From: Beijerinckiaceae bacterium
GTDB taxonomy: Bacteria; Pseudomonadota; Alphaproteobacteria; Rhizobiales; Beijerinckiaceae
Assembly (NCBI GenBank): GCA_947478455.1
Contig: CANJWR010000003.1
Coordinates: forward strand, 1-64,000
Direction of reading: 5' to 3'
Length of the DNA: 64,000 nt
Shown: positions 48,214-58,127 of the stretch, in pieces
Layout: each line of letters begins with the position of its first letter
Position numbering within the stretch: the stretch's first letter is position 1
Position numbers and translations under genes: made by a program
Notes under the pieces: model-generated
What the model was told of the DNA's origin: nothing
The model's database searches: none
The model's input: only the letters and a program-made list of their open reading frames with translations

Positions 48214-48349
48214 GGAGCGGGCCCGAATAGCTATACTGGCGGCGAAGCGCTTGCACTCGTGGCCACCCCGGCCCAAATAGCGTTCACCCGTTTCGGCGGG
48301 TTATTGCCCCGCTTCGGCGGGATTCAGGTTCAACCGGAGCAAGTCATCC

Positions 48350-48952
48350 ATGTCCTTTACTCTTCCCGATCTTCCTTACGCGTATGACGCCCTGCAGCCC
48401 TACATGTCGAAGGAGACGCTTGAGTACCATCACGACAAGCATCACCTCGCCTACGTGACCAACGGCAACAACCTGATCAAGGGCACGGAATGGGAGGGCA
48501 AGTCCCTCGAAGACGTCGTGAAGGGTTCGTTCGGCAAGAACGCAGGTCTCTTCAACAACGCCGGCCAGCACTACAACCACCTTCACTTCTGGAAGTGGAT
48601 GAAGCCGAATGGCGGCGGCAAGATCCCCGGCAAGCTCGAAAAGGCCATCATCGACGGCATCGGTTCCGTCGACAAGATGAAGGAAGAATTCATTCAGGCC
48701 GGCGTCACGCAGTTCGGTTCGGGCTGGGCCTGGCTCGCCGTCAAGGACGGCAAGGTGATCGTGTCCAAGTCGGCCAACGGCGAATGCCCGCTGGTGCACG
48801 GCGGCGCGCTGCCGATTCTCGGCTGCGACGTTTGGGAACATTCCTACTACATCGACTACCGCAACCGTCGTCCCGACTATCTGAAGGCTTTCATCGAAAA
48901 CCTCGTGAACTGGGACTACGTGGCCGAAATGTACGACGCAGCCGCAAAGTAA
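48350..48952 (+). CDS. sodB: Fe/Mn-family superoxide dismutase, likely Fe type
   Basis: LPYAYDALQPYMSKETLEYHHDKHHLAYV, NNAGQHYNHLHFWKWM, CDVWEHSYYIDYRNRRPDYL. Confidence 0.96.
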   Translation: MSFTLPDLPYAYDALQPYMSKETLEYHHDKHHLAYVTNGNNLIKGTEWEGKSLEDVVKGSFGKNAGLFNNAGQHYNHLHFWKWMKPNGGGKIPGKLEKAIIDGIGSVDKMKEEFIQAGVTQFGSGWAWLAVKDGKVIVSKSANGECPLVHGGALPILGCDVWEHSYYIDYRNRRPDYLKAFIENLVNWDYVAEMYDAAAK

Positions 48953-48975
48953 GGCGCGCGTCTTTCAAGACGATC

Positions 48976-49005
48976 ATGCCCGGCTCGATGAGCCGGGCAT
49001 TTTTG
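48976..49005 (+). terminator. Rho-independent terminator downstream of sod
   Basis: ATGCCCGGCT-cgatg-AGCCGGGCAT followed by TTTTTGT. Confidence 0.88.
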
Positions 49006-49022
49006 TTTGGGAACCCGGTTCC

Positions 49023-50720
49023 TCAGACGCTGGCGACGTCGCGCAGGAACCTGTCAATGGTGTGATTGAGATGCTCGGCCTGCTGGGCGACATCGTTCGA
49101 GGCCTGATGCACCTGCGCGGCGGATTGGTCGGTTTCACCGACCGACGCTTCGAGACGCTTCATATCATTGGCTGCGGATTGCGTACCCTGGGCGGCGTCC
49201 GAGGCGCTGCGCGAAATTTCGTTGGTGGCTGAAGCCTGCTGCTCCACCGCGACTGCGATGCCGGCCGTATATCCTTCGGCCTGATTCATCGTCATGGAAA
49301 TCGACGCAATGGCATCCACCGCATCGGTGGTGGCGGACTGGATCGCCGTCACATGGTCGCCGATCCGTTCGGTCGCACGCGCCGTCTGGTCGGCCAGCGA
49401 CTTCACTTCCTGCGCCACGACCGCGAAGCCCCTGCCCGCCTCGCCGGCGCGCGCCGCCTCGATGGTGGCGTTGAGGGCGAGGAGATTGGTCTGGGCCGCA
49501 ATAGCCTGAATGAGCCCGATGATTTCGCCGATCTCGTTGGCTTTCGAGGCCAGACCGTCGATGGTTTTGGTGGTGGCGGTTGTGGTGCGCGACGCCTCGA
49601 TCACTACAGAGCGCGTACGCATGACCTGCTGCTCGATTTCGGTGATGGAGGCAGACAGTTCTTCCGAAGCGCGCGCGACAGTGAGCACGTTCGAAGACGC
49701 CTGCGAGGTGGCTTTCGCGGCTGCCTGAGCGCGGCGGGCGCTTTCGGTCGCAATCGACATCATACTGTCGGCCGCCACAGTCATCTGGTCCGTATGGGAC
49801 GAGACCTGTTGCAGCACGCCGCTGACCGTCGAGCGGAATTGCGATATCAGGGCATCGACCCGCTGCTGACGCGTCATGGTCGAGGAATTGGCGCTTTCCA
49901 GCGCCTGCTCCAGCGCCATACGGCCGGACAGCCGATCCTTGAAATATTGCAGCGCATGGGCGATCGCGCCGATTTCGTCATTGCGCTTCATGACCGGTAC
50001 GGTGGCGGTCAGATCGCCAGAGGCCAGACGGCGCATCACTTCTGTCAGGGCTTCCAGCGGCGACGTGACGCGCGCCAGCAGAAAGTTCAGAAGGAAGAGG
50101 ACGCACAGCACGAACATCAGGCCGCTGCCGACCACCCACAGCAGTTCCCGCGCCGCCCGGACGCTGCTCGATGTACGGGAAAACTCAATCGCCATATATC
50201 CTGCCGGACGACCTGCTTCGTCCGCAAAGGGCGTCACCTGCAGGACAGAATGCTGTCCGGCGATCTGGATGCTTGCGGACGTGGGCAAATTGACGCCCTG
50301 GTCGGCCAGCAAACGTAGAATCGTTTGCGGATTGGGTACGGGTGCGCCTTCACGGCTCCGGCCTGCGAAAGTATTTCCGGCGACGTCGACAACAATCGCG
50401 GACAGAAAGGCTTCATCCAGACCCAAGGGCGTCAGGGTGCGCTGCGCCGATTCGGCGTCCGAAAACGCCAGCGCATCGCCGACTGGCCCCTGAATCAGCC
50501 CTGTGATGATGCCGATGCGTTCCGCCAATTGGTCATTGGCTCGGTTCCAGCTGTAATAGCCGCTCACGCCGATATTCACGCTGACAACCAGACCGCAAAC
50601 CAGCGCCGCAATCAGAATGATGCGGTGGCGAATCGTCGTGGTCTCGCGTTCGCCGTCGGCGGCGGCCTTACCCGGGGCCTCCGTGCTGACAATTGCGTTC
50701 TTGAACCACTTCATCGGCAT
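49023..50720 (-). CDS. Methyl-accepting chemotaxis protein
   Basis: HAMP region and signalling hairpin [57 protein letters not shown]. Confidence 0.95.
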   Translation of the reverse strand: MPMKWFKNAIVSTEAPGKAAADGERETTTIRHRIILIAALVCGLVVSVNIGVSGYYSWNRANDQLAERIGIITGLIQGPVGDALAFSDAESAQRTLTPLGLDEAFLSAIVVDVAGNTFAGRSREGAPVPNPQTILRLLADQGVNLPTSASIQIAGQHSVLQVTPFADEAGRPAGYMAIEFSRTSSSVRAARELLWVVGSGLMFVLCVLFLLNFLLARVTSPLEALTEVMRRLASGDLTATVPVMKRNDEIGAIAHALQYFKDRLSGRMALEQALESANSSTMTRQQRVDALISQFRSTVSGVLQQVSSHTDQMTVAADSMMSIATESARRAQAAAKATSQASSNVLTVARASEELSASITEIEQQVMRTRSVVIEASRTTTATTKTIDGLASKANEIGEIIGLIQAIAAQTNLLALNATIEAARAGEAGRGFAVVAQEVKSLADQTARATERIGDHVTAIQSATTDAVDAIASISMTMNQAEGYTAGIAVAVEQQASATNEISRSASDAAQGTQSAANDMKRLEASVGETDQSAAQVHQASNDVAQQAEHLNHTIDRFLRDVASV

Positions 50721-50806
50721 TCCGGTGTGACAATCTCGCCGCCGGGGAGAAATGTCCCGCGTCCACGGCGTTACGCTACATTTCGCCTATTGCGATGAAG
50801 GTCTGG

Positions 50807-51685
50807 TTAACCGAGCGTTTGAATTACGCGGGCGGGCGGGCGGGTCAACCGTGCTCCAGCCTGTTGTAAACAGGCGGAAAACCGGTCCGAAAGCAGGAAA
50901 TCCAGCTCTTTTTCCCGGCTTTCGACGACATTCTCGTATTTGCGAAGTATTTCGTCGCAATGTCCCGGATGGCACATCACCAGATGCTGCGGGCCCGGGG
51001 CGACAAGATAGCTGGCGAAATCGGCTGCAAAATCGCGCGATGCGTCGAAAGGAGAAAAACCCGCGAAGCCATCATTGACCGCAAATCCCCGCTTTCGGGC
51101 AGCTACGCCGAAGCCGCGCGTCAGGCCGGCCACGATCAGCGCCTTGCGGGCCTCGAACTTGCGGGCGCGAATTCGCCCGAAACGGTCGCTGCTGTCGCGG
51201 AGCCAGAAGCCCGAATGGTTGGCCCGACGCCGGGTCAATTCATCCAGGAGCCAGCCACGAACGCCCGGCAGGCCGTGCACGTGCTGGTGGCCGTCGAGAA
51301 AATCGGGCGCGACGCCGGTAGCGTCCTCGAAGGCGTCGAGCTGAGCATTGATCTCATTGCGGATTTCGGCCTCGGGCAACCGTCCGGTGAGAGACATCAG
51401 GATGATCTTGCCGAGCGTGGGGAAAGTATCATCCGGCGCAAGGACCGGCATGCTGGTGATGGGCTTGCCGAGCGTCAGATTGAAGTGAACGCCGAATTCG
51501 GCCAGCGTGCGATAGAGTGTCAGGCGCGATGCGGCTCGCGGCCAATCGGGCTGGTTCGTCATCGCGCAGGTGGACGTCAACCGCCCGGCCGAAATGGCCT
51601 CGAGGATTCCGTCGGAGACGGAAGGAGACAGAGCAAAATCGTCCGCGCAGAGTTTGAAGCTGAAGCTTGCCAATTCATCGCCCAT
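50807..51685 (-). CDS. ChbG/HpnK (YdjC-like) family carbohydrate deacetylase
   Basis: LCADDFALSPSVSDGILEAISAGRLTSTCAMTN; FGVHFNLTLGKP; DGHQHVHGLPGV; LVMCHPG. Confidence 0.92.
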   Translation of the reverse strand: MGDELASFSFKLCADDFALSPSVSDGILEAISAGRLTSTCAMTNQPDWPRAASRLTLYRTLAEFGVHFNLTLGKPITSMPVLAPDDTFPTLGKIILMSLTGRLPEAEIRNEINAQLDAFEDATGVAPDFLDGHQHVHGLPGVRGWLLDELTRRRANHSGFWLRDSSDRFGRIRARKFEARKALIVAGLTRGFGVAARKRGFAVNDGFAGFSPFDASRDFAADFASYLVAPGPQHLVMCHPGHCDEILRKYENVVESREKELDFLLSDRFSACLQQAGARLTRPPARVIQTLG

Positions 51686-51806
51686 TCAGGTCGGAGGCAA
51701 CATAAAGGCCCTCGTGCGATCTGCAAGGCGCAATAGCCCGCCTTGCCTATTCACACGGCACGAACTACGAATTTTCCCGTAACCGGCTCAGCGGAATCAA
51801 CAAACA

Positions 51807-52823
51807 ATGCCCGCGCAGGACGTTCTGGATCAACCCGCAGCCCGACCGGAACTTTCGGTCGTCATCCCGGTTTTCAATGAAGCCGCCAACATTGCCCCGC
51901 TGGTCGCCCGGCTTGTGCCAGTACTGGAAGGCTGTGTTTCGTCCTTTGAAGTTGTGTTCGTCGACGATGGTTCGTCCGACGCCACGATGGAGACCCTGCG
52001 TGGCGTCAACGCCAGCGACCGGCGTTTGCGCGCGGTCTCCTTCAGCCGTAATTTCGGCAAGGAAATCGCCATGGCTGCCGGCCTCGATCATGCGACAGGC
52101 GAAGCTGTCGTGATCATGGACGCCGATCTGCAGCATCCGCCGGAAGTGATCCCGGCCTTCCTCGAAAAATGGCGCGAAGGCTACAAGAACGTTTACGGGC
52201 AGCGGACGGATCGAGACGGCGACAGTCCGCTGCGTCGCCTGTTGTCCCAGCGCTTCTATTATCTTTTCGGCCAGTTCGGCGAGACGCCGCTGCCGGAAGG
52301 CGCAGGCGATTTTCGCCTGCTCGATCGTCAGGCTGTGGAGGCGCTTTGCTCCATGGGCGAGCGCGCACGGTTTTCGAAGGGCCTTTACGCCTGGGTCGGC
52401 TTCAAGTCGATTGGCGTACCGTTCGAGGTGGCCGAGCGCGCGCACGGCACGTCGAAATTCAGCTATCGCAAGCTGACGCGGTTTGCGCTTGACGGGCTGA
52501 TGTCGTTCTCGACGGTCCCGCTGAAAGTCTGGACCTATGTGGGTCTGCTGGTCTCGATGTTCGCACTCGTGATGGCGATCTATTATCTCATCATCACGAT
52601 CGTGCGCGGCGTCGATGTGCCGGGCTTCGCATCCCTGATCGTGTCGGTCATGTTCTTCGGCGGCATCCAGCTTTTGTCGCTGGGCGTGCTGGGCGAATAT
52701 ATCGGGCGCATCTTCGCCGAGGTGAAGCGCCGCCCGCTTTATCTGGTGGCCGAGCGGCTCGGGCCGGAAGGGTCGGAAACAGCCGACCAGCCTGCCCCGG
52801 TCCGACATCGTCAGCGGCTCTGA
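51807..52823 (+). CDS. Family 2 glycosyltransferase, ArnC/dolichol-phosphate-mannose-synthase-like with two C-terminal TM segments
   Basis: LSVVIPVFNEAANIAPLVARL..VFVDDGSSDATMETL..AVVIMDADLQHPPEVIPAFLEKWREGYKNVYGQR..GDFRLLDRQAVEAL. Confidence 0.92.
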   Translation: MPAQDVLDQPAARPELSVVIPVFNEAANIAPLVARLVPVLEGCVSSFEVVFVDDGSSDATMETLRGVNASDRRLRAVSFSRNFGKEIAMAAGLDHATGEAVVIMDADLQHPPEVIPAFLEKWREGYKNVYGQRTDRDGDSPLRRLLSQRFYYLFGQFGETPLPEGAGDFRLLDRQAVEALCSMGERARFSKGLYAWVGFKSIGVPFEVAERAHGTSKFSYRKLTRFALDGLMSFSTVPLKVWTYVGLLVSMFALVMAIYYLIITIVRGVDVPGFASLIVSVMFFGGIQLLSLGVLGEYIGRIFAEVKRRPLYLVAERLGPEGSETADQPAPVRHRQRL

Positions 52824-54386
52824 GTGTCGATGATCAAAAGCCTGCTGTCGGTCGGCGGCATCACGCTGCTTTCGCGCGCCACGGGCTTTTTGCGCGATGT
52901 GATGCTGGGCGCTGTGCTCGGCGCCGGACTGGCCGCAGATGCTTTCGTGGTCGCCTTCCGGCTGCCCAATCATTTCCGGGCGATCTTCGGCGAGGGCGCG
53001 TTTAACGCCGCCTATGTGCCGTCCTATTCGCGCGTGCTGGAAACCGAAGGGTCTCAACGGGCGAAGATTTTCTCCGGCCAGATTTTTTCACTGCTGCTGA
53101 TTTCCCAGATTGTGGTTCTGGCGCTGGCCTGGATCTTCACACCCGAACTGGTGCGGCTGCTCGCGCCGGGCTTCGCGGACGATCCGGCGAAATTCGATCT
53201 GGCTGTGACGCTGACGCGCATCACATTTCCGTATCTGCTCTGCGTGGTTCTGGTGACTCTGCTGTCGGGCACGCTCAACGCCCACAGGCGTTTCGTGGCT
53301 GCGGCTTTTGCGCCCGTCTTGCTGAACTTGACCATGATCGCCGCGCTGGCGGTGACGTTTCTGTTTCCAAGCGCCGGTCATGCGGCGGCGGCGGGCGTCT
53401 GCGCGGCTGGCGTGGCCGAACTGCTGTTGCTGCTGTTCGCGGCGCGTCGCGCTTCTATTCTGGCCACACCTGCCCGGCCGCGCTGGACGCCTGATGTGAA
53501 ACAGTTCTTCACCGCCATCGTGCCAGCCGTTATTGGCTCGGCCGGCGTGCAGATCGCAATCTTCGCCGACACAATCATCAGCTCGCTGCTACCGACCGGC
53601 GGGCCTTCGTCGATCTACTATGCGGACCGGATCTATCAATTGCCTATCGGGGTCATCGGCATCGCGGCCGGCACGGTTCTTTTGCCGGAAATGAGCCGGC
53701 GGTTTGCGGCGGGCGATCCGGGCGCGGCTTTCCATGCCCAGAACCGCACGATGGCGATCACGATCCTTCTTTCCGCGCCGTTTCTGGTTGCGTTTCTGAC
53801 AATCCCGGATCTGATCATGCGCGCTGTTTTTGTGCGCGGCGCATTCACAAATCACGACGCCGATGCTGCCGCCGCCGTGCTGGCCGCCTATGGGTTCGGG
53901 TTGATGGCTGTGGTGCTGATCCGCTCGGCAGTCGCCAGCTTCCAGTCGCAGGGCGACACCACGACCCCGATGGTTGTCTCGTTGCTGGCGGTCGCGGTGA
54001 ATGTCGGGCTGAAAATCCTTTTGTTCAAGCCGATGGGGGCCGCCGGCCTCGCGCTGGCGACGGCTGTCGGCGCATGGATCAATTTCGGCCTTTTGAGCAT
54101 TCTGGCGCTACGGCGCGGCGCGATGCAGCTTGATGGCATGTTCTGGAAGATTGTCGCCTCGGTCGCGGTGGCGTCGGTTCTGCTCGCCTTCATTGCGCTG
54201 TTCGGTCAGAGCGCGGCGGCTTCGCTCGCCTCGTTCGTCTCGGGCGGCAATGTCGTCGAACTCTGCATTCTGGGCGGCGCGGGCGGGGCAGCCTACGGGA
54301 TAGCTACGCTCGCGGGCCTGCGGGCGATGGGCGTGCCGTTTTCGAAACTGTTCGGTGGACGCCGGAAGCCCACGCCCAAGGCCTGA
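52824..54386 (+). CDS. murJ: Lipid II flippase MurJ
   Basis: SLLSVGGITLLSRATGFLRDVMLGAVLGAGLAADAFVVAFRLPNHFRAIFGEGAFNAAYVPSYSR. Confidence 0.95.
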   Translation: MSMIKSLLSVGGITLLSRATGFLRDVMLGAVLGAGLAADAFVVAFRLPNHFRAIFGEGAFNAAYVPSYSRVLETEGSQRAKIFSGQIFSLLLISQIVVLALAWIFTPELVRLLAPGFADDPAKFDLAVTLTRITFPYLLCVVLVTLLSGTLNAHRRFVAAAFAPVLLNLTMIAALAVTFLFPSAGHAAAAGVCAAGVAELLLLLFAARRASILATPARPRWTPDVKQFFTAIVPAVIGSAGVQIAIFADTIISSLLPTGGPSSIYYADRIYQLPIGVIGIAAGTVLLPEMSRRFAAGDPGAAFHAQNRTMAITILLSAPFLVAFLTIPDLIMRAVFVRGAFTNHDADAAAAVLAAYGFGLMAVVLIRSAVASFQSQGDTTTPMVVSLLAVAVNVGLKILLFKPMGAAGLALATAVGAWINFGLLSILALRRGAMQLDGMFWKIVASVAVASVLLAFIALFGQSAAASLASFVSGGNVVELCILGGAGGAAYGIATLAGLRAMGVPFSKLFGGRRKPTPKA

Positions 54387-54545
54387 TTGGCCGTGCGAAC
54401 GCCTAAATCCCGCCAGTTCGGAAAATTGGGCGAATTGCCAATTGCCGTGCGGAGGCGAAGCTGAAATCGCTTGACGGACCGGCTGCGGTCGCAGACTGAC
54501 CATTTTCGACGGTCAAATCAGGGAAACGGGGCAAATCGAGCGTCA

Positions 54546-55400
54546 ATGAGCCAGCCTGCTGTCGTTCACACCATCGCGGATTTGCGCCGCCTCACGGCCG
54601 CCTGGCGGAGCGCCGGCGAGACCATCGGGCTTGTTCCCACCATGGGGGCGCTGCACGCAGGTCACGTCTCGCTGACGCAGATCATGCGGCAGAAAACGCG
54701 CCGCACAGTGGTGTCGATTTTCGTCAACCCGACCCAGTTTGCGCCGAACGAGGATTTTTCCAAATATCCCCGCACCTTCGAGGCCGATCTGGCCAGGCTG
54801 GCGGCGGCGGGTGTGGATGCTGTGTTCAACCCCTCTCCGGCGGACATGTATCCGGATGGGTTCTCGACGACGATTTCACTGTCGGGCCCGGCGACTGCGG
54901 GGCTGGAAGACAGGTTTCGCCCGACGCATTTTGCAGGCGTCGCCACCATTGTGGCAAAACTGTTCATTCAGGCTGCGCCCGATGCGGCGATCTTTGGCGA
55001 AAAGGATTTCCAGCAACTCGCCGTCATCCGCCGCATGGCGCGCGACCTTGATCTGCCGGTGGAGGTTCTGGGCGCGCCGACCATGCGCGAGGCGGACGGT
55101 CTCGCCATGTCGTCGCGCAATGTTTACCTGAGCGATGCCGAACGCCGAAGCGCGCCGATTCTCAACCGAGCCATGCGCGAGGCGGCGGCGAAAATCCGCA
55201 GCGGAGCGGCCATCGAGCAAGCCTTGCACGCAGCGCGCACAGCCATTGCGGCGGCGGGGTTCGAGATCGACTATCTTGAAGTTCGCGACGCAGCCTCTCT
55301 CGCGCCGGTTGAGAAGCCGGACGGACGGGCCTTGCGGATGCTGGCTGCGGCGCGTCTTGGAAAGACGCGTCTGATCGACAATATCAGTCTCGACGACTGA
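54546..55400 (+). CDS. panC: Pantoate--beta-alanine ligase
   Basis: GLVPTMGALHAGHVSLTQIM..IFVNPTQFAPNEDFSKYPRTFEADLA..IFGEKDFQQLAVIRRM; start at 54546 preferred over 54471. Confidence 0.95.
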   Translation: MSQPAVVHTIADLRRLTAAWRSAGETIGLVPTMGALHAGHVSLTQIMRQKTRRTVVSIFVNPTQFAPNEDFSKYPRTFEADLARLAAAGVDAVFNPSPADMYPDGFSTTISLSGPATAGLEDRFRPTHFAGVATIVAKLFIQAAPDAAIFGEKDFQQLAVIRRMARDLDLPVEVLGAPTMREADGLAMSSRNVYLSDAERRSAPILNRAMREAAAKIRSGAAIEQALHAARTAIAAAGFEIDYLEVRDAASLAPVEKPDGRALRMLAAARLGKTRLIDNISLDD

Positions 55401-55415
55401 CAGGGAGCCTGAACC

Positions 55416-56231
55416 ATGGCGTATCTTGCCGACACCAAGCCGCTCAAGCTCGGCGACATCGCCCGCATGCGCGCGGCGAAAGAAAAAATCGCCATGCTCA
55501 CGGCCTACGACGCCAGCTTCGCGGCCATGCTGGACCGTTGCGGCGTCGATGTGGTGCTGGTGGGGGATTCGCTCGGCAATGTCATTCAGGGTCAGGTGAC
55601 GACCCTGCCGGTGACGCTCGAACAAATGGAATATCATACGGCCTGCGTGTTTCGCGGCATGGAGCGGGCGTTCCTGATCGCCGATCTACCGTTCGGCGCC
55701 TATCAGGAAAGCCGCGAGCAGGCGCTGCGCAGCTCCGTCAAGCTGATGCAGGCGGGCGCGCAGATGGTGAAGCTCGAAGGCGGCTCCTACATGGCTGACA
55801 CCGTGCGTTTTCTCGTGGAGCGCGGCATTCCGGTCTGCGCGCATATCGGGCTGACGCCGCAATCGGTGCATCAACTCGGCGGCTACCGTGTGCAGGGCAA
55901 GGGCGACAATGCGGCGGGCGCGATGCTCGCCGACGCGCTGGCACTGGAACAGGCGGGCGCGGCCATGATGGTCATCGAAATGACGCCGTCAGAAACCGCC
56001 GCGCGCGTTACCCGCTCGCTGAAAACCACAGCAACGATCGGCATCGGCGCAGGCCCGGATTGCGACGGGCAGGTGCTGGTTCTGTACGACATGATCGGCG
56101 TCTTCCCCGGCAAGCGCCCGCGCTTTGTGAAGAACTTCATTCCCGATACGGGCACGATTGAAGGCGCCGTGAAGGCATATGTGACGGAAGTGAAGAGCGG
56201 CGCGTTCCCGTCGAAAGAGCACGGGTATTGA
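55416..56231 (+). CDS. panB: 3-methyl-2-oxobutanoate hydroxymethyltransferase
   Basis: [72 protein letters not shown]. Confidence 0.96.
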   Translation: MAYLADTKPLKLGDIARMRAAKEKIAMLTAYDASFAAMLDRCGVDVVLVGDSLGNVIQGQVTTLPVTLEQMEYHTACVFRGMERAFLIADLPFGAYQESREQALRSSVKLMQAGAQMVKLEGGSYMADTVRFLVERGIPVCAHIGLTPQSVHQLGGYRVQGKGDNAAGAMLADALALEQAGAAMMVIEMTPSETAARVTRSLKTTATIGIGAGPDCDGQVLVLYDMIGVFPGKRPRFVKNFIPDTGTIEGAVKAYVTEVKSGAFPSKEHGY

Positions 56232-56323
56232 GCTGCGCCGGAAAACGCGCGTTCAAACTGTTGTGACAAGGCATTTTTGATTTCTGGTTTAAGCTCTTTC
56301 CTCAACATTGAGGGGAGAGCGCT

Positions 56324-56974
56324 ATGAAATCGACCGTAACGGCAATTGCCCTGGCGCTCAGCGCCTTCGCTTCCATCGAGGCATACGCGCAGGGAGCGCC
56401 GCAAAAGATGATGACGATCCAGATGCCGGAAGCGCCCGCACTCGTGCCGGTGAAGCTCAATCCGGCGACGACAGCGGTGCTGGTGTCGGACATGATCGAT
56501 CCGATCTGCAAGAGCCAGCCCAAATGCGTCGCAACCATGATTCCTCTCGCGAAAGAGTTTATAGCGCGCGCCCGCAAGGCCGGCGTGATGATCGTCTACT
56601 CGACGCAGGAAGCCCGCAAGGACAGCTGGATGCCGGATGTCGCCCCGCTGGCGAGCGATCCGTTCATAGCTTCAAAAGGTCAGGACCGCTTCTACGACAC
56701 GCAGCTGGAAAAGGTCCTGAAAGACAAGGGCGTGCAGACGCTCGTGATCATCGGCTGGAAGAACAGCGGCTCGGTGCTTTACACATCAATTGGCGCGACG
56801 CTGCGCGGAATGACGGTTGTAGTGGGGCGCGATGCGGCGCTCGGTCCTTCCGCGTGGGAAGAAGCCATCGGCGACTACCAGATGCTCACGCAATCCAGCG
56901 CCAACGCCACGAACGAACCGCTGAAAACACGCGCCACAACGCTGTCGCGGACGGACTGGATCACGTTCAACTAG
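56324..56974 (+). CDS. Exported isochorismatase-like cysteine hydrolase
   Basis: Signal peptide MKSTVTAIALALSAFASIEAYAQ followed by isochorismatase-like fold TTAVLVSDMIDPICKSQPKC..ARKAGVMIVYSTQEA..LVIIGWKNSGSVLYTSIGATLRGMTVVVGRDA. Confidence 0.75.
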   Translation: MKSTVTAIALALSAFASIEAYAQGAPQKMMTIQMPEAPALVPVKLNPATTAVLVSDMIDPICKSQPKCVATMIPLAKEFIARARKAGVMIVYSTQEARKDSWMPDVAPLASDPFIASKGQDRFYDTQLEKVLKDKGVQTLVIIGWKNSGSVLYTSIGATLRGMTVVVGRDAALGPSAWEEAIGDYQMLTQSSANATNEPLKTRATTLSRTDWITFN

Positions 56975-57013
56975 GCATTCTGCAACAGTGCGCCGGCGTC
57001 AGACTTCGTCTGA

Positions 57014-57823
57014 TTAAAGCACGCCCAGTTGCATCAACCCTTTCAGGGTGATGAACAAGCCGATCAGACCTACGAAAGCTGCCGAGATGTAGGGCAGCTT
57101 TTCGGACAGGGTCGAAAATCCCGACCAGCCCTCCTGCGCTTTTCGCGCGCCCCATGCGGCCAGAACGCCGACCGAGATCAGCGTGATCGCGAGGCCGATG
57201 CTGAAGCCTGCGACCATGGTGAAGCCGAGCACGAAGGCCTTGAACTGGATACAGATCAGCAGCACAGCAATGGCGGAAGGACAGGGCAACAGGCCGCCGG
57301 TGAGGCCGAACCACGCAATGTCATAGTTGGTGACGCGCTTGCCGGCGAATTTCTGAACAATCTCGCGCTCGTGCTCCTGCTCGTGCGACAGGCCCTTCGG
57401 TGCTGCGTGATCATGGTCGTGATGATCGTCGTGGCCATGATGGTCGTGATTGTCATGGTCTTGATCATCGTGCTCGGCGCGAAACAGCCAGAGAATGCGA
57501 AACGCCAGCGCAACGATGAGCAGGCCGGACACAAGCACAAGCCACGGCTCGGCCTTTTCGAGAATGAGCTTGTCGCCGAGGTAGAGCCCGAGCGCCGCCA
57601 GAGCCCACACAACCAGCGTATGCCCGATAGCAGCAGAACCGCCCAGCAGGGCCGCCTGCGCGGGCGTGCCGCGCGTCGCCACCACAAAGGCGGCCATCAT
57701 GGATTTGGAATGGCCGGGCTCCAGCGCATGAAGCGCCCCCAGCAGCACCGCGAACGGCAGATAAAGCCAGGGATTGGCGACCCCGCCCTGAATGATGGTG
57801 GCGATATCGGGCATGGGGCTCAC
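57014..57823 (-). CDS. NicO/RcnA-type nickel/cobalt efflux permease
   Basis: ALHALEPGHSKSMMAAFVV motif, His/Asp-rich loop HDDQDHDNHDHHGHDDHHDHDH, GLLPCPSAIAVLLICIQ. Confidence 0.92.
   Translation of the reverse strand: MSPMPDIATIIQGGVANPWLYLPFAVLLGALHALEPGHSKSMMAAFVVATRGTPAQAALLGGSAAIGHTLVVWALAALGLYLGDKLILEKAEPWLVLVSGLLIVALAFRILWLFRAEHDDQDHDNHDHHGHDDHHDHDHAAPKGLSHEQEHEREIVQKFAGKRVTNYDIAWFGLTGGLLPCPSAIAVLLICIQFKAFVLGFTMVAGFSIGLAITLISVGVLAAWGARKAQEGWSGFSTLSEKLPYISAAFVGLIGLFITLKGLMQLGVL
57408..57475 (-). repeat. Degenerate short repeat encoding the His/Asp-rich loop of the NicO/RcnA-like exporter
   Basis: Repeated CATGATCAC/GATCATGGTCGTG-like units encoding HDDQDHDNHDHHGHDDHHDHDH. Confidence 0.6.
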
Positions 57824-58083
57824 AAATATTTCGAGAGAATCTTCAGCTCGCCAAGCAACGCGCGCGCGCCTGCGCCCTGTCCGACATTTTCCTCAAGACA
57901 ATGTTCGATGTGATGCTGGATCAGTTCTTTCTTGGCATTGGCCACAGCGGCCTCCACCGCGTGCAATTGCTGCGCGAGATCGAGGCAACTTCGCCCCTCC
58001 TCGACCATCGTGACGATGGAGCGAAGATGGCCTTCAGCGCGCTTGAGGCGCTTCAGGATGGCGGGATTCTCGGCGTGTGACAT
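57820..58083 (-). CDS. CsoR/RcnR/FrmR-family metal-sensing repressor
   Basis: ILKRLKRAEGHLRSIVTMVEEGRSCLDLAQQLHAVEAAVANAKKELIQHHIEHCLEE; 4-bp overlap with the exporter gene. Confidence 0.93.
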   Translation of the reverse strand: MSHAENPAILKRLKRAEGHLRSIVTMVEEGRSCLDLAQQLHAVEAAVANAKKELIQHHIEHCLEENVGQGAGARALLGELKILSKYL

Positions 58084-58127
58084 GCCTCATCCTATCCCCC
58101 AGGGTAGGATAGGGCAAGCCGACCGAT

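Noticed and set aside
51765-53057. 430-aa minus-strand ORF
   Set aside because: Antisense to the well-supported glycosyltransferase and murJ; His/Arg/Gln-rich shadow translation with no recognisable domain.
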